Source: JAGVUD01 sp052033935
GTDB taxonomy: Bacteria > Armatimonadota > UBA5829 > DSUL01
Assembly (NCBI GenBank): GCA_052033935.1
Contig: JBPOJE010000066.1
Coordinates: forward strand, 1 to 54,507
Direction: 5' to 3'
Length of the DNA stretch: 54,507 bases
The position numbers and the translations under genes were made by a program. Positions within the stretch are counted from its first letter, which is position 1. Every line of letters starts with the position of its first letter. This document shows, piece after piece, positions 27,743 through 34,689 of this stretch. Below the pieces are notes generated by a model. That model was not told the origin of the DNA and searched no databases. It was given only the letters and a program-made list of their open reading frames with translations.

Positions 27743-28888
27743 CTAGAACAGATAGAACAGCGGCCCGAGGTAAGGAAGCATCTCAAGCAGGCCGCGCTTC
27801 TGCTTTCCGCGCTCAGGCACATTCAGGACATCACCGTCCTGGATGTGCATCACCAGCTGCTCACTGGTCTTGGTGATGTCCTTGAAGTTGATCGGCGTGA
27901 CCTCGTACTTGCCGTCCTTGCCGCGGCGCAGAAGCTCGCACTTGTCGCTGAGTGCGTTCGGCGTCGGCCCGCCCGTGAGCGCGATGGCTTCGGTCACGGT
28001 CATCTTCTTCGTGAGCGGATACGGTCCGGGCTTATAGACTGCCCCCATCACGCTGAACGAACCGGGACTGCCCTGATCGGCTTCCACCACCACGGTGTCG
28101 CCCGGCAGCACCAGCTTGTTCTCGGCCACCGCGCCCTCATAGAGCAGCTTGTTGAGGTCGGACTCCTCCACGGAACCGTCGTCGTGAGTGATCTTGACTT
28201 TCATCACCCGTGCCGCATCTTCCGGGCCACCCGCGATGCGCACGGCGTCGAGCACGCGCGTGCCTGTTAGAAGAGGATACGTTCCGACGGACTTGACCGC
28301 GCCCAGAATGGTAAACTTGCCTGCGATGCGGCTGGCGACGATTACGGTGTCACCGTCCTGGAGGAGCACGTCCTTGGAGGGGTCGGCGGCGGCGCGGATC
28401 TTGTTCAGGTCGGCCTTGATGATCTGTCCGCCCCGGACGATGGTAACATCCGAGAGGTCGGCGGTCTCGAGCGCTCCACCGGCAAAAGCGAGGCAGTCAC
28501 GCACCCCGATCTGCTGCGTGATTTCGTAGGGGCCGGGACTCTTGACGTCTCCCTGAATGGTGATCTTCGTCCCTTTCGACTTCACCATCTGAACGGTGAC
28601 GTCGGGCTCCTTGATATACTTCGACAGGTGCGTGCGGATGGCCAGCGCGGCCTGTTCAGTCGTCTGTCCCGCAACCTGCACCTTCCCAAAGGCGCTGGAC
28701 AGCTCTATCGCCCCGGTCTCGTCCACCGTGAATACGTGCGTAAGCTCTTCCTCGCCGGTCACGTTCAGGCCCACCTGATCGCCCGCTTTGAGGAGATCAT
28801 CCGCCGCGGCCGGAAAGCCAGTTGTGAGGAGCAGCCCGGCCGCAAGGGCCAGCGATGCCAGTATGATTACGGTTGTCCGTGAGAACAT
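27743..28888 (-). CDS. Wza-like SLBB polysaccharide export protein
   Basis: 381 residues from ATG 28888, behind a near-perfect AAGGAGAGG. The signal peptide is residues 1-28 (VIILASLALAAGLLLTTGFPAAA). A polysaccharide-export (PES) domain begins LLKAGDQVGLNVTGEEEL, followed by three SLBB domains, each with a recognisable V-x-G-x-V-K/Y-x-P-G-P-Y or equivalent: QGDVKSPGPYEI, LGAVKSVGTYPL, MGAVYKPGPYPL. There is no lipobox Cys, so it is probably not a lipoprotein as Wza is. The tail LPYLGPLFYLF is hydrophobic. First gene of the EPS operon; the 68-base gap to the kinase gene holds nothing obvious. Confidence 0.9.
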   Translation of the reverse strand: MFSRTTVIILASLALAAGLLLTTGFPAAADDLLKAGDQVGLNVTGEEELTHVFTVDETGAIELSSAFGKVQVAGQTTEQAALAIRTHLSKYIKEPDVTVQMVKSKGTKITIQGDVKSPGPYEITQQIGVRDCLAFAGGALETADLSDVTIVRGGQIIKADLNKIRAAADPSKDVLLQDGDTVIVASRIAGKFTILGAVKSVGTYPLLTGTRVLDAVRIAGGPEDAARVMKVKITHDDGSVEESDLNKLLYEGAVAENKLVLPGDTVVVEADQGSPGSFSVMGAVYKPGPYPLTKKMTVTEAIALTGGPTPNALSDKCELLRRGKDGKYEVTPINFKDITKTSEQLVMHIQDGDVLNVPERGKQKRGLLEMLPYLGPLFYLF

Positions 28889-29189
28889 GGCCTCTCCTTC
28901 TGATCTGTGAAGCAAAGTCCGGAATCTACCGAAAGCGGCCACCCCATCAACTTACGAGACAGCGCCCGGCGCCGGACACCGAACCCGCGCCAACAGCGAG
29001 CCCCACGGCGGTACTTACGCCTCCGGCAGGGCCATTGGTTCCTCTCCCGGACGCGCGAGGCGGCGGCAAATTCAGACGCGCTCTCCACAGCATCGAACCA
29101 GCGCGCCACGCCCCTTCCGCCAGACGCCGGGAACATTCTACCTTCGGGGCGTCAAAACCGCCGCGCCGCGCTTATGCTCCCGCGACAGG

Positions 29190-29256
29190 GGCGACCCAGG
29201 TGCAGTTCGCGCCTGCCCCAAGCTGCCAGTCAGGCCGACTGGGTTTCGCGCTCGCC
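29190..29256 (-). ncRNA. Possible structured element in the EPS leader RNA
   Basis: Nested complementarity: 29190-29193 with 29253-29256 (GGCG/CGCC), 29194-29199 with 29239-29244 (ACCCAG/CTGGGT), and 29211-29215 with 29231-29235 (GCCTG/CAGGC), with an asymmetric bulge at 29245-29252. It would lie in the leader RNA of the EPS operon. In GC-rich DNA such pairing can occur by chance, and no known riboswitch class was matched. Confidence 0.25.
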
Positions 29257-29309
29257 GATCCCATGCCTGCTTCCCTCCCAAAGTCACACAGCCATCGAAG
29301 GACAGCACA

Positions 29310-29339
29310 TTTATACCGCCAGACGGCCTCATGTAGCAA
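29310..29339 (-). promoter_or_regulatory. Candidate sigma-70 promoter of the EPS operon
   Basis: Read on the minus strand: TTGCTA (29339-29334), an 18-base spacer, and TATAAA (29315-29310). Both boxes differ modestly from consensus. It is the best AT-rich match in the GC-rich gap and faces the EPS genes. Confidence 0.45.
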
Positions 29340-29358
29340 GCAGATTTGAGCGCCGCCA

Positions 29359-31566
29359 TCAGGGCGATTGCACCAGCACTTCGAGCGGCGACAGGCGCGC
29401 CTGAGCGCCGAAAACGTCCACGGTAGCGGACTCCGCGCCGAAGTTCACAGCAACGACACCGCCGCAGAAACGGACGGCGACAACGCCCCTGCCCTGCCGC
29501 CGTACTTCCAGCGACTCTCCTTTGAAGCGCTTCGGGTTGGGGACGAACGCAGCAGCGCCGCTCGCGAACACATCTCCGGCGCTCTTTGCGCCGATGCCCT
29601 CACGAAAGATGGGCGAAAGCATCTGATCCAGACGCGAGCGCTCGTATTCGTGCCGCTCATCGAACGCCATCTTTGCGCCTGCCCCGGTGATGACAGCCAG
29701 ACGGTTGTCTATCGTCACCCACGGAGTATTCCACACCTGACGCTTCGCGGGCTCTTCGGACTCGCCCTTCACGGTGATGCTGCCGCCGGCCGTGCGAAAG
29801 ACGCGCTGGTTCGGCACGATAGGGCTGGCGTTCTCGTTCATAACCGCGAACGAACCGGTGGCGAGCGAGTTTACCGAGAGGTCCTGCAATGCCGTCCACT
29901 GCTCGATGTACAGCGCTGTGCCGCCGGGCAGCGCAACGCAGGCAAGGTCCTGCCGCGCCTCGCCTTCGAGCCTGTTGAAACGCCCGGCGAAGGTGAACCC
30001 CTGCGTTTGCTTGCCATCCTTTCCGGGAAGCAGGCGGATGCTCTTCTCGATAAGCTGCGGAGCGGTGTCCCTCACCCCGGCCGCGCTGATCGAACCCGTC
30101 ATCGAGCGGGCGCCCGGCGAGGTGAACCAGGTGTCGCCGCCCGGATAGATGAGACCCATGGCCCCGTTGACCCAGGCGAACGAGCAGAAGCTGGCCGGGG
30201 AGCGGTGGATGACGAAGCCGCCCGCTTCGAACAGCCGCGAGCCTGCGTTAGCTTCGGAGAACGCGGCAAGCGAGAGGGGGCGGGGACCGTTTCCGTAGAG
30301 GCGATGCGCCAGGTACAGCTCGCCGTAGCGGGCGATCATCTCCTCCTCGACATTCGCGTAGTTGTATTCCTTTGCATTGTAGGCGCGGCCGTCCTTGAAA
30401 CGGGAATGCATCTTGCGGTACGACTCGAGCGCGCGGGCCTCCATAAACGCGCCGGCGGGGTCGCCCAGAACCGTCGCCATCAGCCCGCCCACAACGAGCG
30501 GCCCGTCGTGACGGTGGGGCCACCAGTCCTGCCCGTTGACGTAGAAGTACGCCCCGTCGGGTGAGGTCAACTGCTGCAGCACGGCAAAGCTGTCCTTCAC
30601 ATGATGAGAGGCGGCCCCGGGCACGGGCTGCCCCGCGAGCCTGAAGAAGAGCGCGTTGCGCAGCACGAGAGAGATCGTGCCCATGTAGTCGGGATGCACG
30701 CGGCGATGGTTCTCGAGCGTGTAATCGTCGTGGATGCAGACGGTGGTAACCCGCTCCCGGACGGGCCGGCCGTCCACGATGGTATCGTCGGTGTGGTCGG
30801 CCTTCGTGGAGAACGAGTTCATCATATAGACGATAGCCCGCTCGCGCCAGAGCGCCGCCCGCGGATGCCCGGGAAACATGGCGGACGCCAGCGCCATGAT
30901 CTGCGAGTTCCAGCCGTTCTCCTCGGCCTTGGTATCGGCCCACTCGCCGTCATCCGGCGGCCTCTGGTTGAAGCGGTCGGCTTCGTGCTCGATCATCCGG
31001 GCGGCCATGAGGCGCGTCTCGTCGTCCAGGCTGTCCCACACGTGCCACGCCGCGTTTCCGGCGATTGCGCACCAGAGCGCCGACTGCCAGTGATCGCCCC
31101 AGGGCGCTCCGCCGCCGGTTGGGAGGAAGTTCGCTTTGTGCGTCACGGCGAGATAGCGGACAATCGCCTTCGCGTCCGCAAGCGACTGATGCACCGCCGG
31201 GCTCTTCTGGTCGGCCGAGTAGCCCGCCACGAGCGCTAGTCCGAACGCGACCGATGCGTTCTGGCGCACATCGAGCTCGTCAGCGCCGTCGCGCTTGTGG
31301 TAGCGCGCGCCCGGCTCGGCGTCCCAGTCCTTCATGTTCGACTGGATGTAGGGCAGATAGGCGCGGATGCGGCGGAGATACTCGCGGGAGAGCGCGCCTT
31401 CCGGCCCGGGATCAACCAGCGGCGCCGCGGCGAAATCGGTGCGCAGGCGCGGCAGTTCGGCCGCGATCACCCGGGCGCGCTCCGGTGAAGCCTCCGGAGC
31501 GCCGTGCGCGGATGCGGCGGGCAGTGCTGCGAGACAGACGAGCAGGACGGCGGTGCGAAGCATCAT
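29359..31566 (-). CDS. Secreted alpha/alpha-toroid polysaccharide lyase-like protein
   Basis: About 735 residues from ATG 31566 (GAGG nine bases upstream; ATG 31572 and 31563 are neighbours). The signal peptide is MLRTAVLLVCLAALPAASAHG. The N-terminal half is helical and toroid-like with paired motifs: WGDHWQSALWCAIAGNAAWHVWD, EENGWNSQIMALASAMFPGHP, DDYTLENHRRVHPDYMG (conserved-looking Asn-His, His-Pro-Asp-Tyr). The second half is beta-rich (VNGAMGLIYPGGDTWF, GGTALYIEQWTALQDL). This architecture fits heparinase- or PL8-like lyases, but I do not recognise an assigned family. It is transcribed towards the EPS operon but separated by 470 bases, and could act on the same or a foreign glycan. Confidence 0.6.
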   Translation of the reverse strand: MMLRTAVLLVCLAALPAASAHGAPEASPERARVIAAELPRLRTDFAAAPLVDPGPEGALSREYLRRIRAYLPYIQSNMKDWDAEPGARYHKRDGADELDVRQNASVAFGLALVAGYSADQKSPAVHQSLADAKAIVRYLAVTHKANFLPTGGGAPWGDHWQSALWCAIAGNAAWHVWDSLDDETRLMAARMIEHEADRFNQRPPDDGEWADTKAEENGWNSQIMALASAMFPGHPRAALWRERAIVYMMNSFSTKADHTDDTIVDGRPVRERVTTVCIHDDYTLENHRRVHPDYMGTISLVLRNALFFRLAGQPVPGAASHHVKDSFAVLQQLTSPDGAYFYVNGQDWWPHRHDGPLVVGGLMATVLGDPAGAFMEARALESYRKMHSRFKDGRAYNAKEYNYANVEEEMIARYGELYLAHRLYGNGPRPLSLAAFSEANAGSRLFEAGGFVIHRSPASFCSFAWVNGAMGLIYPGGDTWFTSPGARSMTGSISAAGVRDTAPQLIEKSIRLLPGKDGKQTQGFTFAGRFNRLEGEARQDLACVALPGGTALYIEQWTALQDLSVNSLATGSFAVMNENASPIVPNQRVFRTAGGSITVKGESEEPAKRQVWNTPWVTIDNRLAVITGAGAKMAFDERHEYERSRLDQMLSPIFREGIGAKSAGDVFASGAAAFVPNPKRFKGESLEVRRQGRGVVAVRFCGGVVAVNFGAESATVDVFGAQARLSPLEVLVQSP

Positions 31567-31640
31567 GGACATTGACCTCGGGACGGTATGGCTGCTGATG
31601 ACGTTCGGCCCGATGCGGCAGTAATCCTGCGCGGGTGAGG

Positions 31641-31670
31641 TTGACGCCAGCGCGCCCGGGGCGGTATGAT
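31641..31670 (+). promoter_or_regulatory. Sigma-70-like promoter upstream of the methyltransferase remnant
   Basis: TTGACG (31641-31646), an 18-base spacer, and TATGAT (31665-31670), 45 bases before the ATG at 31715. A well-formed promoter left in front of a broken gene. Confidence 0.55.
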
Positions 31671-31714
31671 TGGCTGCCCCGGACGGGGACATCTGTTCGT
31701 TTGAAAAGAGTGCC

Positions 31715-31900
31715 ATGGCGACGCTGGAGAGAAACGAGCTTCATTACGGCGACAACCTGACGGTGATGCGGGAGAAGATTCCCGACGAAATCGCCGACCT
31801 CATCTACCTCGACCCGCCGTTCAACTCGGCGCGGAACTACAACCTGCTGTTCAGGCAGGTGAAGGGCGACCCCAGCCCGGCGCAGATTATGGCGGCGTGA
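31715..31900 (+). pseudogene. N-terminal fragment of a site-specific DNA (adenine) methyltransferase
   Basis: 61 residues from ATG 31715. The text NELHYGDNLTVMREKIPDE followed by IADLIYLDPPFNSARNYNLLF is the typical start of Mod-type N6-adenine or N4-cytosine methyltransferases, with DPPF as catalytic motif IV. It continues to SPAQIM, where intact relatives go on to a FEDTWHW-like stretch, and then stops at TGA 31898. The rest of the gene (usually 350-600 residues more) is missing here. A C-terminal piece that may belong to the same gene is found at 33352-33519. Confidence 0.75.
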
Positions 31901-31954
31901 CCAAGCTGGCATCGTGGCAAGCGCGTTGATATGCTTGGTGCAAGGGGAACGAAC

Positions 31955-32206
31955 ATGAGCCAGCCAACCAACGGGCCCGCAGTTGATTTGGTCATTACCA
32001 TCTTTCACGGCACCGTCTGCGACATCGCAGGCGGCGCGCCGGATGCAGCAGTCCACATTGTTGATCAGGACACGGATGGAGCCAGCCCCGAAGAGCTATG
32101 TATGTGCCCCGCGAGCAATGGGCGAGCGCACTATCACACGGTATGGCAGAATGGCAGGCCGTGCCCATACCGGACAGAACATCAGCAGCAGCCTTGTCAG
32201 CCGTGA
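31955..32206 (+). CDS. Small conserved-looking protein of unknown function
   Basis: 83 residues from ATG 31955 with AAGGGG about eight bases upstream. The text VDLVITIFHGTVCDIAGG-A-PDAAVHIVDQDTDGA is a pattern I associate with small plasmid- or island-borne proteins (V-x-V-x-G-G-V-V ... V-x-I-x-D-x-D-x-D-G), but I cannot assign a domain. Four Cys and three His in the second half could bind metal. It overlaps the tail of the convergent nuclease-like gene by 10 bases and follows the methyltransferase fragment. It may be decoration in a former restriction-modification island. Confidence 0.45.
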   Translation: MSQPTNGPAVDLVITIFHGTVCDIAGGAPDAAVHIVDQDTDGASPEELCMCPASNGRAHYHTVWQNGRPCPYRTEHQQQPCQP

Positions 32207-33105
32207 GTGGTGCGTTTGAACCACGCGTAGACGCTGCCATAGTCCAGAAAGGAACATAGGTCAGAGAGGCCGCTGGCTGCGAAAGTGGGGCGGCGAACCT
32301 GGCGGGCGAACAGGTCACGACGGCTGTCACTGGCCACGATGCCGAATCGTGGCCGCGCTTGCGGCGCCAGAATAAGGACGTCGTTGAACCGCAACAGGCC
32401 GCTGTAGATGCTGGTGGTATGCTCAACCTCATAGAGCGCCACAAGCCTGCTTGTCCCCGGCGCAACCCACACCACATCGACTTCCCCAAGCACTCGCGCT
32501 GCCTGTTCATAGCCCGAAGGCAGGACCGGGGCTAGCTCAAATGTATCGGCGAGGCCCCAGTCCAGCCCGGCCCGGTCGGCGGGCGGGACCCACACTCCGA
32601 AACCTTTCTTGGCGCCAATCGCGCCAAGGAGGGTCTGCACCTGGGAATGGGTCAGTTCTGGTACTCGCGTAATGCTTGCGTCTGCCAGGCACGCGTCAAT
32701 GACGCTCCACCCGTAACACGCTTCAACATTGAACCTGCCGGCCTGGGCAATGTAGAGCTCGGTGCAGGTGTCACGGGCGTAGACTTGTGCCTTGTACTGT
32801 CCATCGCTCGCAGTAGTTGTCCCAAAGATGACGGGCTCGTACTGCGCGAAAGGGACAAACAAGGGCTCGACCTGCCCGTCCCACAGAAAGCAGACGAAGG
32901 CGCGGTGCCCCTGCAGCAGTCCGAGGTCCTCACAGCGGAGACCGAAGAATGTTTGCCCCCCGGGATGCACTTTCGAATAGCGAATGTAGACACGCGCTGC
33001 CCCGTTGCCAATCTCAAATAGCGACCGGCTGCGGCCCACCCGCTTGAGAATCCCGTAGCGGCGCGACAGTTCAGCGAGGAATGTTTCTTTGACGGCGTTG
33101 GGCAT
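32197..33105 (-). CDS. Restriction-endonuclease-like protein (possible PD-(D/E)XK fold)
   Basis: 302 residues from ATG 33105; the frame stays open to 33228, so a longer N-terminus is possible, and no strong ribosome site decides. The C-terminal part has a hydrophobic strand with a conserved-looking Asp (VLGEVDVVWVAPG), then LVALYEVEHTTSIYSGLLRFNDVLIL, an Asp ... Glu-x-Glu arrangement that resembles the nuclease core of type II-like restriction enzymes and DUF3883-like proteins, and then RFGIVASDSRRD. The N-terminal 130 residues are an unassigned alpha/beta region. Location between two methyltransferase fragments supports a restriction role. The family call is from memory and modest. Confidence 0.5.
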   Translation of the reverse strand: MPNAVKETFLAELSRRYGILKRVGRSRSLFEIGNGAARVYIRYSKVHPGGQTFFGLRCEDLGLLQGHRAFVCFLWDGQVEPLFVPFAQYEPVIFGTTTASDGQYKAQVYARDTCTELYIAQAGRFNVEACYGWSVIDACLADASITRVPELTHSQVQTLLGAIGAKKGFGVWVPPADRAGLDWGLADTFELAPVLPSGYEQAARVLGEVDVVWVAPGTSRLVALYEVEHTTSIYSGLLRFNDVLILAPQARPRFGIVASDSRRDLFARQVRRPTFAASGLSDLCSFLDYGSVYAWFKRTTHG

Positions 33106-33215
33106 GGGTATCAGCACCGTGCCAATGGTTGGTGCGGGCAACAACCGCTTCTTCGGTGCTTCGCGGACGGATCCTCCATGACAGCCGAACGGCCAGACCG
33201 GACAGGCCTTTTTTT

Positions 33216-33350
33216 GCTGTTTCGGCACGTGAGGTTTGGGAGCACCGGCCCACGTCAGGCTGGCAGACTGGCAGGCCAGACCGGAAATGCCGAAACTTCC
33301 AGTCCGCGCCCGGTGTCGGGATTTCCGTTGCTCTCAAATCCCGACACACC
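33216..33350 (+). repeat. MITE-like palindromic repeat, copy 1 (135 bp)
   Basis: First of three near-identical 134-135-base elements in the same orientation. Each holds a motif related to GGTGTNTCGGNATTT four times in alternating orientation, so the element starts and ends with imperfect inverted repeats. In this copy the right-hand hairpin is perfect: 33313-33324 pairs with 33336-33347 (12 bp, 11-base loop). The left-hand arm has drifted (TTTCGGCA with TGCCGAAA only). It abuts the C-terminal methyltransferase fragment that begins right after it. Confidence 0.85.
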
Positions 33351-33351
33351 T

Positions 33352-33519
33352 GACTGGCCGTCGCAGAAGAAGTATCCGCGCATGCAACTCCGCACGGTCA
33401 AAGACCTGCTGGAAGAGCCGCGCCGCCCGTTCGAGATCCCAGACTCCTACCGCGTCGAGAAGTCGCAGGGGGTCGGGAAGAAGGAATCCAACGCGCAAGG
33501 CGTGCTGGAGGTGGAGTGA
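33352..33519 (+). pseudogene. C-terminal fragment of a DNA methyltransferase
   Basis: The frame directly after repeat copy 1 reads KKYPRMQLRTVKDLLEEP then RRPFEIPDSYRVEK, resembling the tail of Mod-type methyltransferases (yPr-I/M-Q-L/I-xTV-x-x-LL). About 55 residues, ending at TGA 33517. With the N-terminal piece at 31715 it suggests one gene whose middle was lost or replaced by the small ORF, the nuclease-like gene and repeat 1. Assignment is by pattern and length; it could come from a second related gene. Confidence 0.5.
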
Positions 33520-33523
33520 AACG

Positions 33524-33799
33524 ATGTTGAAGAAAGCTTTGGTACGGCTGATGCTCCCGGCGCTGAAACGGCACGCCCAGCGCTTTCCGAACGATTTGGT
33601 GTTTCGGCATTTGAGGTTGGGGAACACCGGCCCACGTCAGGCCGGCAGACTGGCGGCCCAAACCGGAAATGCCGAAACTTCCGGTCCGCACCCGGTGTCG
33701 GGGTTTCCGTTGCTCTCAAATCCCGGTACACCTGAAGACGACTGGCGGGCTGTCGGCGGAGGAGTGCAGCCTCAGCAGTTGCGCGCAAAAGTGCGGTAG
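33524..33799 (+). pseudogene. Start of an unidentified gene cut by repeat copy 2
   Basis: ATG 33524 sits seven bases after GGAG at the end of the methyltransferase fragment, a typical coupled start. The first 25 residues (MLKKALVRLMLPALKRHAQR) look like genuine protein, then the frame enters repeat copy 2 at 33598 and continues as repeat-derived text to a stop at 33799. The original gene, perhaps the second gene of a restriction-modification operon, cannot be identified. Confidence 0.4.
33598..33732 (+). repeat. MITE-like palindromic repeat, copy 2 (135 bp)
   Basis: Second copy. Here the left hairpin is perfect: 33601-33612 pairs with 33667-33678 (12 bp). The right hairpin has one wobble and a small insertion. 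It interrupts a reading frame that begins at 33524. Confidence 0.85.
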
Positions 33800-34047
33800 G
33801 CTTCGTCGTCGTTGCGTTTGCCGATGAGGGCAACGAGGAGATCATCATCCTCAACCCGGTAGATGATGCGATGCTCGCCGACGTCAGCGCGCCGGTAGCC
33901 TTTCATGGGACCCTGGAGGCACCTGGAGTCAGAAGGCTCCGGGTCTGTGGCGAGACTCAGAACCTTCAGCAGAATCTGGCGGGCGTGCTTGGGCAGCACC
34001 CGCTTGACGTAATCAAGAGCCTCCTTGCTCAGTCTAGGAGTCGCCAT
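33772..34047 (-). CDS. RelE/ParE-family toxin
   Basis: 91 residues from ATG 34047. LSKEALDYVKRVLPKHARQILLKVLSLATDPEP is followed by LQGPMKGYRRADVGEHRIIYRVEDDDLLVALIGKRNDDEAYRTF, the compact RelE fold with the basic YRRADVGEHRIIY strand used for mRNA cleavage on the ribosome. The gene overlaps the antitoxin gene by 14 bases, the usual antitoxin-first coupled arrangement. Its stop region runs close to repeat copy 2. Length is normal for the family. Confidence 0.92.
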   Translation of the reverse strand: MATPRLSKEALDYVKRVLPKHARQILLKVLSLATDPEPSDSRCLQGPMKGYRRADVGEHRIIYRVEDDDLLVALIGKRNDDEAYRTFARNC

Positions 34048-34288
34048 TCAGGATCGCGTTCATCTCCTTCATAGTCTCCTCTGCGCTCAAGAAGCCACTC
34101 GCCTCCGCGTTCTTCGCGCGGGCCGCCCAGAGGGCATCCTCCAGCGCCTCCAGGCGCTCGTAATGCTCTTGAGCCATCATCACCACCACGCGACGGCCAT
34201 GCTTCTCGACGGTGACGGGCTCGCGAAGCGCCTTCTCGATGAGCTGGCCGAAGTTCGCCGAGGCCTCGGTCGCTGTAACAGTCTTCAT
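34034..34288 (-). CDS. Phd/YefM-family antitoxin
   Basis: 84 residues from ATG 34288 with AGGAG nine bases upstream. MKTVTATEASANFGQLIEKALREPVTVEKHGRRVVVMM is the classic Phd/YefM N-terminal DNA-binding fold; the acidic C-terminus (SAEETMKEMNAILNGDS) would wrap and neutralise the RelE toxin. It should repress its own promoter with the toxin as co-repressor. An inverted repeat just upstream (34327-34344) is a likely operator. Confidence 0.93.
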   Translation of the reverse strand: MKTVTATEASANFGQLIEKALREPVTVEKHGRRVVVMMAQEHYERLEALEDALWAARAKNAEASGFLSAEETMKEMNAILNGDS

Positions 34289-34326
34289 TGTCCTCTCCTA
34301 CTCACACCCACCAATCAAAGCACCCG

Positions 34327-34344
34327 ACACCGTATTTTCGGTGT
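34327..34344 (-). promoter_or_regulatory. Probable operator of the toxin-antitoxin operon
   Basis: A perfect 6-bp inverted repeat, ACACCG and CGGTGT with six AT bases between, located 39 bases before the antitoxin start and downstream of a TATACT -10-like box (34367-34372, minus strand). A nearby tandem CGTAAA pair could extend the site. The position is typical for Phd/YefM autoregulation. Confidence 0.5.
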
Positions 34345-34366
34345 TTTACGGGTTTACGCTATTTTG

Positions 34367-34372
34367 AGTATA
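34367..34372 (-). promoter_or_regulatory. Candidate -10 box of the toxin-antitoxin promoter
   Basis: TATACT on the minus strand in an AT-rich stretch that contrasts with the GC-rich surroundings. The matching -35 region is weak and falls near the edge of repeat copy 3, which starts at 34388. Confidence 0.4.
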
Positions 34373-34387
34373 TCATGAATACGGCTT

Positions 34388-34521
34388 GGTGTTTCCGCAT
34401 TTGAGGTTTGGGAGCACCGGCCCACGTCAGGCTGGCAGAACGGCGGCCCAAACCGGAAATGCCGAAACTTCAGCTCCGCCCCGGGTGTCGGGATTTCCGT
34501 TCCACTCAAATCCGACACACC
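34388..34521 (+). repeat. MITE-like palindromic repeat, copy 3 (134 bp)
   Basis: Third copy. The left stem 34391-34402 with 34457-34468 has one mismatch; an inner stem GGTTTGGG (34405-34412) with CCCAAACC (34447-34454) is perfect; the right hairpin has a one-base bulge. It lies just upstream of the toxin-antitoxin promoter and could bring or disturb regulatory sequence. Confidence 0.85.
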
Positions 34522-34616
34522 TGCACACCTGCACGAACGCGCCGACGCGCCGGGGTTGAGTATCTGCTTCGGCGCGTCCGTGGCCAGAGCCACTCCCGCA
34601 TCCGAAGCACGCCAAA

Positions 34617-34635
34617 GCGGAAGCTTTGCTTCCGC
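34617..34635 (+). repeat. Extragenic palindrome
   Basis: GCGGAAGC-TTT-GCTTCCGC, a perfect 8-bp stem with a three-base loop, flanked by CCAAA and CCAAAG. There is no T-run, so it is not an obvious terminator. It resembles dispersed REP-like palindromes; only one copy is in the window. Confidence 0.5.
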
Positions 34636-34652
34636 ACTCCAAAGGGATTTGG

Positions 34653-34682
34653 TTGACGCTCAGGCGGCAAGGCAACTATAAT
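34653..34682 (+). promoter_or_regulatory. Strong sigma-70-like promoter of hppA
   Basis: TTGACG (34653-34658), an 18-base spacer, and a consensus TATAAT (34677-34682). Transcription would start near 34690, leaving a leader of about 150 bases before the hppA start codon. Confidence 0.75.
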
Positions 34683-34689
34683 ACGAAGG

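Larger units (their letters stand above)
28889..29358 (-). other. Non-coding region upstream of the EPS operon (long leader)
   Basis: 470 bases without a credible gene between the wza-like gene and the stop of the toroid gene. Short open frames here lack ribosome sites and recognisable protein character. A candidate promoter (29310-29339) would give a 5' leader of about 400 bases to the wza start, long enough for regulatory RNA. One extended nested stem is noted separately. I compared it with c-di-GMP riboswitch core sequence from memory and found no match. Confidence 0.5.

Noticed and set aside
28889..29358. c-di-GMP (GEMM) riboswitch upstream of the EPS genes
   Set aside because: The expected GCAAAGCC-type conserved core was not found on the minus strand.
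33216..34521. CRISPR array
   Set aside because: Only three 135-bp repeats with gaps of 247 and 655 bases that contain gene fragments and a toxin-antitoxin pair; repeat and spacer sizes do not fit.
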